64,000 nucleotides of DNA from Alviniconcha marisindica (Eukaryota > Mollusca > Gastropoda > Provannidae). Of this stretch, positions 46,975 through 57,355 are shown in pieces. Numbering within the stretch: the stretch's first letter is position 1; every line of letters begins with the position of its first letter. The notes under the pieces are model-generated. The model was not told where the DNA came from and did not search any database. It saw only the letters and a program-made list of their open reading frames with translations. Location of the stretch: assembly GCA_018857735.1 (NCBI GenBank), contig JABMCL010001577.1, forward strand, positions 375,001-439,000. Direction: 5' to 3'. The translations under genes and the position numbers were made by a program.

Positions 46975-48260
46975 CAAACAAAATCAAGGTGAGAGGCTGA
47001 GACAGCGGTTACGATTCGCACCACTCCTGGACAGTTTGGATATATCCTGCTTCAGTGTGGAAGAGACCCCATCTGCTGAAGCCAGGTGTTTTGTGATGGT
47101 TCTGTAGTAGTAGTAGTAGTAGTAGTAATTGTAGTCCACGGGATCGGGTGAGCAGGCAGACAAGTGCCAGGTAGGCATTTTGTTCGCCCAGACTGTCAAT
47201 GGGGCAGCGCCTGAGCCGGGTCAGTTCCAGCAAAGAAATCCCAGGGTGCAGTTCGCTTTCTTTGTCAGTGATGGTGTCAGTTGATGCGGTGGTCCACTGC
47301 CGGATTTAAGATTGTCAGAGAGGTGGGTTCCTTGGCCGGTAGGGTTTGTGAAAAGTGACTGGCGGGAGTGGGGGGTGGGGGGAGTGTTGTTTTGTTTAGG
47401 GAGTAGAATGAAGAAGGATGAGGTTGGTTGGGGATAGTGGCAGGCCGAGGCTCACGATATGCGGCAATTTGTCACATTGAACTGCAAGCCCCATTCCCGG
47501 CTTTGCCCATAACTCAATACTCGCTTCAGGTCCTCTTGGTAGTGGGTGTTAATTGTGGATGAGACTCCATTACAAGCCAGGTGGTTCTTCTTCAATCACA
47601 TTGAAATACTGATTGATCTCCCTGTAGCAGATGAGGCAGTCATCTGAGAAGAGGTGCACTTGGGATTTCAGTGACTGCTGTGACAAAGGCCGAACAGGAC
47701 CGGGCCCAGCATGGTGCCTCGTGTGATTTCTGAGTCAACAATGTGGTTGAAGCCGAGACCGTGGTGTCCTCCTGACTACTTCAATGCATGCTGCATTTCC
47801 CGAGGAAGCGATCGAGACATGAGTGGAGTGAGCTGACAACACCACAGCTGGCCAGTTTGAGTGGCGGCGGGCCGTCTTGAAATACCGCAGTGTCAAATGC
47901 TTTTGGGAAGTCGATTTTGCTATGTTGATTGGCCTTTGTTGAAGGAAATCTGACAGAATATCAGTCATTTATGGATTGGGTGAGGAGCTGTGTTTCTGTA
48001 GAGCCTGATCTTATGCCATGCTGCGGGTTGAGGTTAGTAAGGATATTAAGGGTTTTGCCAAGGTGGGACTGACATGACTCAGTCGATGTGGCAGTAAATA
48101 ATGTATTTTTCTGTCAGGGAACAGAAGTGAGGAAGATGGGGCGGTAGATCCCTAGGGAGTGCCAGTTGCCTTTCTTATAGGCATAGCCGAGAGACATTGG
48201 CTCCCAGCTAGTCTTGAAGCTGAGGGAGGCGGCACTGATGAGCCGGCCGGATCAGTGTTC
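46975..48260 (-). pseudogene. Decayed LINE reverse transcriptase (CR1/jockey-like)
   Basis: On the - strand, across frameshifts, one can read DFPKAFDTA (expected DFSKAFDTV), TRGTMLGPVLF (expected PQGTVLGPVLF), LFSDDCLICYREI (the catalytic ADD box, here SDD) and YGQSREWGLQFNVTNCRI. Order and spacing fit a LINE RT; stops and frameshifts make it a fossil. A (TAG)n repeat at 47107-47127 interrupts the 3' part. Confidence 0.72.
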
Positions 48261-48980
48261 AGGTCATGGTTTTCCACTGGAATGGCCGTAGATCTTCTCC
48301 CCCACTAGTGTGTCAGCAGTCTGAGTTTCTGCTCTCAGTTTGTGGTGAGTATGACAGTTTTGCAGGGCACATCGCCTGTGATAGTTCCCCCTGTGTATCC
48401 GGCTTTCAAACAGCTAAAAATAAATTTAGTCAAGTGAAGTCTTTCGCCCGATCCACCTTTTTGTCCTATTCTTCCCCCCTCGACGAATCGATGTGCTCGG
48501 CGCGCGAACAGCAAGACTACACATTTTTAATGTTTACACGCCGTCGTCATAGCAGCTATAAACACGCTTCGGGGTGTAGTCAGTTCTCTCAAGATCTACT
48601 TCAATATAAACAATAAACAGCTGTCAGGGAAGGATGAGACAACAGTTAAACGCATTTCTCATTGGACAATCTTGTTGAGCTGCCGGATATGGGTCTCGCC
48701 ATAGTCTATAAACGATCGGGAGAATCGATGGAAGAATCAACGAGTCAACGATTTTTTTTTTTTTAGGGAAGTCAGGTAGGCACAGTGTCGCTTTACTGAA
48801 AACATTTTACTTTTACAAATGCCCAGACAGGAAAAAAATGAGGAAACAAAAATTGAGGGAAACAAAACAAAAAACAATGAGAGAGAAAGACTCAGAGAGA
48901 GAGACAGCAGTTGGAAGGACTGGATGGAGTTTCATGGGTGTATAAAATAGGTCTCAAATGATCCGACATTGTCATGGTTC

Positions 48981-49350
48981 AGGAGCTGTGAGAGAGTCGA
49001 GGTGGACGTCCTGCCAGGACTGTCCGTCCTAACGAGCCTTCTGGTTTCTGTGGACGTAAAGATTTATTGCACCGTGCTTCGGCATTGGTCACAACTTGTC
49101 CCTAATATGTCAACTGACATCTGAGGACATAAAGCATCACTTCATCATCATCATCATCCGACATTGTCATAGTTCAGGAGCTGCGTGAGAGTCGAGGTGG
49201 ACGTCCTGAGCTGTCCGTCCTAACGAGCCTTCTGGTTTCCGTGGACGTAAAGAATTACTGAACCGTGCTTCGGCACTGGTCACAACTTGTCCCTAATATG
49301 TCAACTGACATCTGAGGACATTAAGCATCACTTCATCATCATCAGACATT
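48981..49350 (+). mobile_element. Two tandem copies (~185 bp) of the CCTAATAAG short element, (TCA)n tails
   Basis: CCGACATTGTCAT, GTTCAGGAGCTG, GTCGAGGTGGACGTCCTG, GTCCTAACGAGCCTTCTGGT, TGTGGACGTAAAG, GGTCACAACTTGTCCCTAAT and AAGCATCACTTCATCATCAT occur in order in each copy. No protein. Confidence 0.85.
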
Positions 49351-49524
49351 GCAATGGCAATCACTCGAAAACCTCAGACTATCTCTCTCTGTTTGAGAGA
49401 GAGACAGAGAACTCGAACTCAAGCTCTAAAACTCAAAAGCAGTTTGGGAAGGACTGGGCGGAGAGAGAGAGAGAGCTATAGATGGGGGTGAGGGTTTTTT
49501 TTTTTTGGGGGGGGGGGGGGGGGG

Positions 49525-49850
49525 CAGAGGAGGAGAGGAAGAAACTGCATGGGAAGAATGAGAATAGGAGAGATGAGGTAAAATTCTTTACTTACAAGGG
49601 TAATAGACAAACATGTTTTTTTTTGTTTTTTTCGTTTTTGTTTTAATTTAATTTTTTACATCCATCCCTCTCCGGATAGAGAGACAGAGAGGAGAAGAAA
49701 AGGGTTGACTGTGGGTGTCTGAATGTAGGTAGAAAGAGGAAGAAACTGCATGGGAAGACTGAGAATACGAGAGATGAGGTAAAATTCTTTACTTACAAGG
49801 GTAATAGACAAACATTTTTATTTTTATTTTTACATCCAGTCCTCCCCGGA
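49525..49850. repeat. ~198 bp direct duplication
   Basis: GAGGAAGAAACTGCATGGGA through AGGGTAATAGACAAAC occurs at about 49536 and 49737; a poly-G run precedes the first. 48270-48975 holds no recognised feature apart from a T run near 48755. Confidence 0.85.
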
Positions 49851-49855
49851 TAGAG

Positions 49856-51211
49856 ATTGATTGATTGATTGAACTTTATTTCTCAACGGTGAAGATATTA
49901 GCACAAAGGCCGACTCACATATCTGCCGTTGCTACAGTACTACTAATAACCAAGACATTCACAGTTAAATATTATTACAGAAGGCTATAGACAAATACAG
50001 CATCAGTAAAAATAAAAACAACAATTAATAAAATAATAATAATAATAACAACAACAACACATAAAACCAGACAGCGATTGCAACGGAAATGAAAAAAATA
50101 GCAGTGAAAAACAACGAGCAAAAAAGTCTAAAACACAGTTAAACACACACAATTTTTTTTATTTTTAAATGGGTAATTTACAGAGAGAGCAGGGGAAGGG
50201 GAGGGATAAAATTAAGCTTAAGAGAAACGACAATATCAACAAGGCAAAAGAAATGGATACTAAGTACATAAAAATAAACAAAAACAACAACAAAAAACAC
50301 ACACACAACAACTCCAACAAAAATATAAACAAATTAATAAGTAAAAGATATAGAAGGAATATATACATATATACACACATTCATGTATATATACACAGAC
50401 ATGTATGCACATATTACACACACACACACACACACGCGCGCGCACGCACACCCCTCCTCCACATACACACACATACATGGCAATGATGTGGCAATGAATA
50501 TGCTAATAGCACTGCGATGATAACAATATACTACGCTACTACTGCTAATACTATGAACAGAAATTGGAAAGATAAAAGGATTAAAACATTTAAATTAATA
50601 TTTTGTATACTTAGCACAGAGCTGGTATACAATCAAGACAAGAAATGTACCTCACCATCCAAGGAAAATATATCCATATATTTAAAACATAATTGCATGC
50701 ACACGCCTGGGCGTGCGCACACACTTATACATAAACACATAAAATGCCAGGTGTATCAAACATTAGGAAACTAAATACTGTACGGTTCAAGACTGAAAAC
50801 TTATATGTTACATTCAGTATGAAAATGTTGAAGAGCTTTAGATTTGAATGTGCTCACTGAGCATGCTATTTTAAGACTTCTAGGTGGTGCATTCCAACAA
50901 AAGGATCCAGAATAAGCAAAACTCATCTTATAAATGTCAATTCTTGTTTTGGGCAAAATAAGAATGCTGTTCCGTGAACTATGGTCGTTGCGCGCTCCAG
51001 TGCGGACAAGCTGTCTCAGATATTGGGGTGATTTGTTATGGATAACTTTATGCACTAAGATACATTTGTTACACTGAAGATGCTCTTTTAAAGGTAATGG
51101 ACCATATGAAATGTGCCCTCGTCCAGTTAGCATTGGCGAAGCAGCACAAAGAGAGAGAGGAGAAGAAAAAGGTTGACTGTGGTTGTCTGAATGTAGGTAG
51201 AAGAAATGCAA
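49856..51211 (-). pseudogene. LINE 3' end: RT C-terminus plus 3' UTR, 5'-truncated
   Basis: On the - strand, LPLKEHLQCNKCILVHKVIH, YLRQLVRTGARNDHSSRNS, LPKTRIDIYKMSFAYSGSFC and WN.PPRSLK form the typical C-terminal tail of a LINE pol (51211-50801). A long AT-rich 3' UTR runs to a (CAAT)n tail, written ATTGATTGATTG at 49858-49874. The coding part is nearly intact, so this copy is younger than the one at 47-48 kb. Confidence 0.8.
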
Positions 51212-51320
51212 CTGTTTTTCGTGTCATTCATTTGATCAGTATAACAGTCAAATGTGAATTTCTGAAACTGGGTGCACTAAAAAACTGCTCGTTTTTGTTA
51301 AACTTTTTTAAAATTCAAAG

Positions 51321-51592
51321 ACATAAAAGGATCAAAAGAATGCTGCTTATTAGGACAAAACAAAACATGCAAATTTTCAGGGTAATTTTCTTTATCAAGC
51401 TACAAAACCACATTAAAGAACAGCTAAACAGTGAAAAACAATGGGGGGGGGGGGGGGGGGGTGGAGAGCTAAGCCACTTTGTTTTTAGTTAAGCTATGTT
51501 GTTTTCATGTCTAGTGCTTGGAAGAATGTTCAAAATAAAAACAAATGTTTTTGTTTTTTGTAAGTGTGTGTGTGTGTGTGTGTGGTGTGTGT

Positions 51593-51634
<42 letters not shown>

Positions 51635-51868
51635 CTACTCCACTTCCCTTAAAAAAAAAAAATCCATTCTTCCAAGCACTGGACCTGAAAACAACATAGC
51701 TCAACCAAAAACAGATAAGTGGCTTAGCTCTCTATCTCATTTTTCATTGTTTTTCAAACTTTTGTTTAAGTGTTGTTCTGTAGCTTGATGAAGGGGATTA
51801 CCCCGAAAATTCACATGTTGTGTTTTGTCCTAATAAATAGCATTATTTTGAACCTTTCATGTGTTTGG
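51321..51868. mobile_element. ~550 bp foldback element with ~205 bp inverted arms
   Basis: Left arm 51321-51530 (GAATGCTGCTTATTAGGACA ... TTTATCAAGCTACA ... GAGAGCTAAGCCACTT ... GCTATGTTGTTTTCA ... AGTGCTTGGAAGAATG) is the reverse complement, with substitutions, of 51664-51868. The ~130 bp loop is mostly (TG)n. The left arm gained a poly-G run. No transposase frame. Confidence 0.9.
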
Positions 51869-52096
51869 ATCTTGTTTTACAATGAGTCATTCTTATTTCA
51901 GATTATTTCTTTTTTCCCCCCTCAAAATAACAAAGTATTTTGATGTGAAATCCTTGAGTTAAAATTTTAATGCCATCAGCCCTGCCTGCAGGACAAAGCA
52001 CATTTTCAGAAAGCTATTTATAATTTCTTTAGATTCCTATCTCAAATAAAATATTCAGTCAGATGCTTGTAAACACAAACTCATGGGGAAAACATA

Positions 52097-52367
52097 TGTA
52101 ATGGAGTGGAGTGGTAGAAGGCCAGGACACAGGCTGCAGAGTCTGTCAAAAATGGAGACCACAGCAGGTGGAGGTGGCAATCGGGTTTTATTGTACAGCA
52201 GCAGACAATTTTCAGCACACCCAAAATCCTCACTCATATGCATAGATAAGAGAGTGGCGCAAGCCGCAAGGAACACACGCTATCGCTACAATCAAATCAG
52301 CCCTCTGGACCACAAAATGGCTGGCAATTGTGTTTCCTTGGCCCGCACAAATACAGTTTTCTGTACA
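52097..52367 (-). mobile_element. Probable solo LTR
   Basis: On the - strand the segment begins TGTACAG and ends CATTACA (TG..CA borders). Centrally it has CTGCTGTACAATAAAACCCG, a poly-A signal arrangement typical of an LTR R region, followed by U5-like CACCTCCACCTGCTGTGG. Flanks (TTAT / TATG) do not give a clean target duplication and no internal gag-pol is adjacent, so this is tentative. Confidence 0.42.
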
Positions 52368-52394
52368 ATAACTAAACTAATTAAATCATGAAAA

Positions 52395-53257
52395 ACATCA
52401 AATAAAAGCTACAGTTACAATCTTTTAAACCGTATAAGCAAAATGTATACACATGACTTATTTTATTTACAACAAGAGTGGGAAGCGTGGCTTGCACCTG
52501 TCTATAAACAGATTCGTACAACTAAATCACAGTTAACAGAATATACAAAATGTTAATTTTCTACGAACTCGCGATCTTCTGGTCAGCCAAAAAACGATGC
52601 AAAGACACTTTTTTCTACCCTCCATCCCCTTTCCACGTTAATTTTTGCAACTGCAACAGTATTGGTATTTGTAATGCTTCGCAATTCTAGGTTCAACTTC
52701 CACTGTTATACACAGGGTGAAGCAATGCCTACTCAGAAATCGGCCTGGAAGTGCGCTGCTTACAAAGCACATTCACTCTAGCAAACCAGCTTCGCTGAAT
52801 CGCCCAATAGTTATCATAAAGATCATAATTATGATTATTGATTATGATAATGTATTCTTCTGATTTTGTCTTTTGTATTTACTCAAACACTTTTTGTTTT
52901 GTTTTTGTACAGCTCATTGTGCCCTAAGTTTGGCTGGGAAAAGTGTGCAGTAAGAATGTCCACTTGTTAGTATTACTATGACTATTGTCTATGATGACTG
53001 ATGTCCAGATTATTTTGAAATTCACATGCAGTAGATGAAAAGAACATGAAAGCATCTACAGCAATGTACAAACAACAAGGCTACCTGAAATAGTGGCGGG
53101 AATATAACATGACACAATTTAAAACATTAATCTGAACAGAAAAATAGGATGAAAATAATCCTTATTAAAGGGAAACCATCATGTCTAAGAACATTTCTGT
53201 CAGATCAGAGTAGTTTCCCCTATCTGGAAGGTAGCTCTAACTTTCACTTACAGCAAA

Positions 53258-53306
<49 letters not shown>

Positions 53307-53787
53307 TGCGTGCGCGTGTGTGTGATGACTCAGATTTTTTTTGGTTATGAGCCTGTCTGATGGAACTGGCCCTTGTGGGTTGAATAAAGTCATACTGAAC
53401 TGAACTAAATTGATTTCTGAAACGGACAAAACAACCCAAACTCATTGCTCACGCCCGTTGAATTCTTTTTCTGCCAATGGAGTCCTCACAGTGCTCCCCT
53501 TCTTCTCACCTACAGAGACACAAATCAACATGCTGAACATCAGACCTGGCCATATTACAATCTTATAAAACACAAACAGTAGCACTGAATGAGTGTGTTA
53601 AACGGGAGCCAAACCATAGAACTACCAGAGGCCCTACCACAGAATTAAAAAAAACAACTACACATTGCAACAAGTGTTTTCACTTGATTTTGTGTGTGTG
53701 TGTGTGTGTGTGTGCGCGCACATGTGTGCGTGCGTGTGTGTGTGTGTGTGTGAAATGCATTATTTGCAGATTGTTCTAAGATCATAT

Positions 53788-53864
<77 letters not shown>

Positions 53865-55031
53865 TATTATATGCTATGTTTTAAAATGAATCTTGAATAG
53901 GTGTGCATTGAAATGTGGATTGATAGAGTTAAATTTTATCTTTTTAAATTGTTGTTTTATGCTAATCTAAATAACATATTGATGATCTGTACAGCACTAA
54001 GAGCTCATATAACTGTTGTTGAGATGCTATATAAAATTTATTATTATTATTATTTCTGACTCTGTTTGTTAACAACTGTCTTTAGAAAGTTTTGAAAACG
54101 TGGCTATGAGTGCTGACACTTTGTCAATTTGTGTCTGTATCAGTGATGTCAAAAACAACAACTAGGCTGGCACATTTCTTGAATCTAGGCAATATTCAAA
54201 AATAAACTGACAGAGGTTTAACAGATCTACAACATACCAAAAGCTTCAAAAGAATGCTGCTATTAATAGGACAGCATAGAACATGAGCACATTTGCCGGA
54301 AAACTTGTGCATTCTTTGTCTTGTCTTTTAAAAAATCAGGTGGGGAATGGCAATGCTGAAAAGCAAGCAAGGATTTCTTTTCTTGGGGGGGGGGGGGGGG
54401 GGGGGGTGGGAGGGTATTCTTCAGTATTTTCAGACATTTTTCTCATGAAGAAGGATCCTAGCTGCTTTGTTTGAACGGGATTCTAATTACAGATCAACTG
54501 ATAATAAACCAGGATGATGATGTAAAAAAAAGAAAATCTCTACATTGTGATTGAAGAGGTCACACACGCACAACAAAGTTGCAATATACTTTCAGTCATT
54601 ATATGCATGGCACTGGCACTATACATGCAAAACACTCTTTCTCCAAGACAGCCACTCTTTCAAAGACTGTTTTTTTGTTTTGTTTTTCCTTAACTTTCAC
54701 AGGGTGACCTTAAACAAAGGATTTCAAAACAAATGCCCAAAATGCGAATGTCAATGCAACTAATCTAAATAATAACTAAAATGTCCAAAATGTCAATGTT
54801 GAAGGAACCGGAACAGTGGTCACCGGAAAAGCCACATTCCTGACAGCAGCAAAGCATATGCAAAGCTATATTCTGACTTACTCTAGGTTCAAAAGAGAAA
54901 ACCTTTGACAGTCTGAATTGTCATTTGAGGGCACTCTAATTTCTGCCATTCATGGCACCCCATTATGAGTGGGTGAGGAGGGTGAAAAGGGGTGTTCACG
55001 GTAGCTAACAAATAAACACCAGCAGGGTGAG
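52395..55031. other. Intergenic: microsatellites and short repeats only
   Basis: (TG)n then (TGCG)n at 53262-53325; (TG)n at 53690-53750; (TA)n of about 38 units at 53789-53862; (TTA)n near 54040; poly-G at 54385-54406; a foldback-family arm at 54236-54320. 53457-53510 has an open exon-like segment that could belong to the kinase gene, but no link is shown. Confidence 0.55.
54236..54320 (-). mobile_element. Foldback-family arm fragment
   Basis: AGCTTCAAAAGAATGCTGCT, TAATAGGACA and GAACATGAGCACATTTGCCG match the 51.3 kb arm family with more divergence. Confidence 0.55.
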
Positions 55032-55108
55032 CTAGCAAACACAGGTGCTTTCCCTTTGGCTCAGAGTCCTCTCGAACCTCTTCAGGAATGGGTGCTGCAG
55101 CAGCTCCT
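55032..55108 (-). CDS. ULK-like exon: end of kinase domain with TAG
   Basis: [17 protein letters not shown] then REST-CVC and TAG at 55034-55032. Acceptor TTCCAG. Two weak GT sites precede the stop, neither with a donor consensus. Confidence 0.78.
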
Positions 55109-56155
55109 CTGGAACAAACAAGGGCACAGGTGATCATTTGCTCCTTCACTCAACTTCTGTAACGCCCTGATACAATTTCCAGAGAGGTCCTGATGGGAAC
55201 AGAAATCCCCAAGTGGCATGGAGAAATAGGAAGAAGTTTGCATTTAAGGCTCCAATGTCACCAGAAGAATGAACCTGATTCAGATGGGCAACAATGGTGT
55301 TCCCTTTTTGTGTCACTCACTGACAAAGGGGGGGGGGGGGGGGGGGATACAAATATACAAATACAGTTCAATAAAAATAAATAATTAAATAATAAAAAAG
55401 CCCAACAACAAATTCAAAGCTTGTGAATTGTTTGTTCAGACTATTTCATTATGAACAAAATTCAGTAATGTTCAGATCTGGGGTGTTTTCACATGACAAA
55501 TACAAAATAAATCCTTCTAAAATAGACAAGAAAATGGAGATAAAAACTGGAAACAGACCTTTTCCCCTTTCTTCATGACTTCCATTTTCCTATCTCTCTA
55601 GTTTTTTGTTCTTGGAGATTTTGGGAAAACCAATCACAGATTATTTACCGATGTCTATTCTTTCCGTGGCATTTATGGTTAGCAGGCGCTGCAGCATGTT
55701 CTTCAATTCAGGAGATGCACCTTTTGGAATTCTAAAATAAAAGACATCACCATGTATTCTATTATCATGATTATAAATTTAATTTGCTATCCAACATAAC
55801 AACAACCAAACACTTTTGGTGCTCTACAGTAATCAAAACAAACCAAAAAAACAAGCCCTGGATGAGCCATCATGCATTACTGAATACAATTTTGATCACC
55901 ACCCATTATATTACGCATGGGTCAAAACATGATCAAACAGCAGCAAAAAGGACCAACCTTTATTTCATGGAAGTCAATCTGAATCAAGGATCTATTAGTA
56001 CAACCAAACTAGACCTAATAATAATGTACTCTTTTATGTGCTGTTTCACCAAACTGGAGCACATTGCCCATTACAAAGCAAAGAACAAAACAGTCAAAAC
56101 AAACTTCTGCACACACACACACACACACACGCATATGCGCACACACACATGTGCA

Positions 56156-56187
<32 letters not shown>

Positions 56188-56917
56188 GTCAATAGGATAG
56201 CTTGAAGAGGTGAGATTTCAAAGATGACTTCAAAGATGTGAGTGTGTTTGATGATCAGCTTTACAAGGGAGATGGTGCATCATAAGAGAAAGATATCTGA
56301 CCAAGCAAGTGCATGCGCACAGAGCAAAGATGGGGAAAGGACATGTATTGACATAAAGGGGGGGAGGGGGGGTGGAAGAGAGAGATGGGGAACTGACTCA
56401 CTCTGGCTTGAGATCAACATTTTTCTCATAGAAGGCCCTGAGGTCTCGTATTTCGTTGACAAACGGCACCTCGCCGGTCACACACTCGAATATGATGGCA
56501 CCCACGCTCCACAGGTCGACCTTGAAGTCATACTTTTCACGCTTGATCACCTCAGGGGCCTATGGGAGGGAAGCAGGTGGGAATCACTCAGACCGAGAAA
56601 CCAACCAGTCATCCAGCTGGTCAAAGGGCATGCAATGTGCTTTATCAGGCAATGGTGTATAGAAGCTCACGTCAAGTCAAGTACTTCTTTATTCAATTCA
56701 AAGAAAAATGTGGGTGCCACACATGACTTACAAACAAGCAAAGAAACAATATCTACATGCATAAGAGATTCACAGTTTAAGAGTGCGCAGAATACAGATT
56801 ACTTATGGAGTAAGTAAATTGGTGTTTTACGCCCCGTCAACCAGTGTGGTTATATCAGGGCGATTTACTTATGGAAATGCACTCTAAAGATGACTAGAAA
56901 CTGGTCATTCACACACA

Positions 56918-56983
<66 letters not shown>

Positions 56984-57258
56984 CATTCACACACACATAA
57001 ACACGCCGGTATTCACATACGCATGCACAAACCAACAGAGGCTCAACAGCATAGAAGCTAATGATGACTGTGAAAGTACTGCAACATAACAAAACAAAGT
57101 TCAATGTGAAAAGTGTCAGAACATGCATGTTCATGTGCACACCCATATTCACACAAACACAACACAAGGCTCAATGACACAGGAGCTAATGCAACCTTGA
57201 CAAAACAAGACTTGATATAAATCACCAAATGAAAACTGTTGTGCAAGTTTATGTTCAT

Positions 57259-57355
<97 letters not shown>

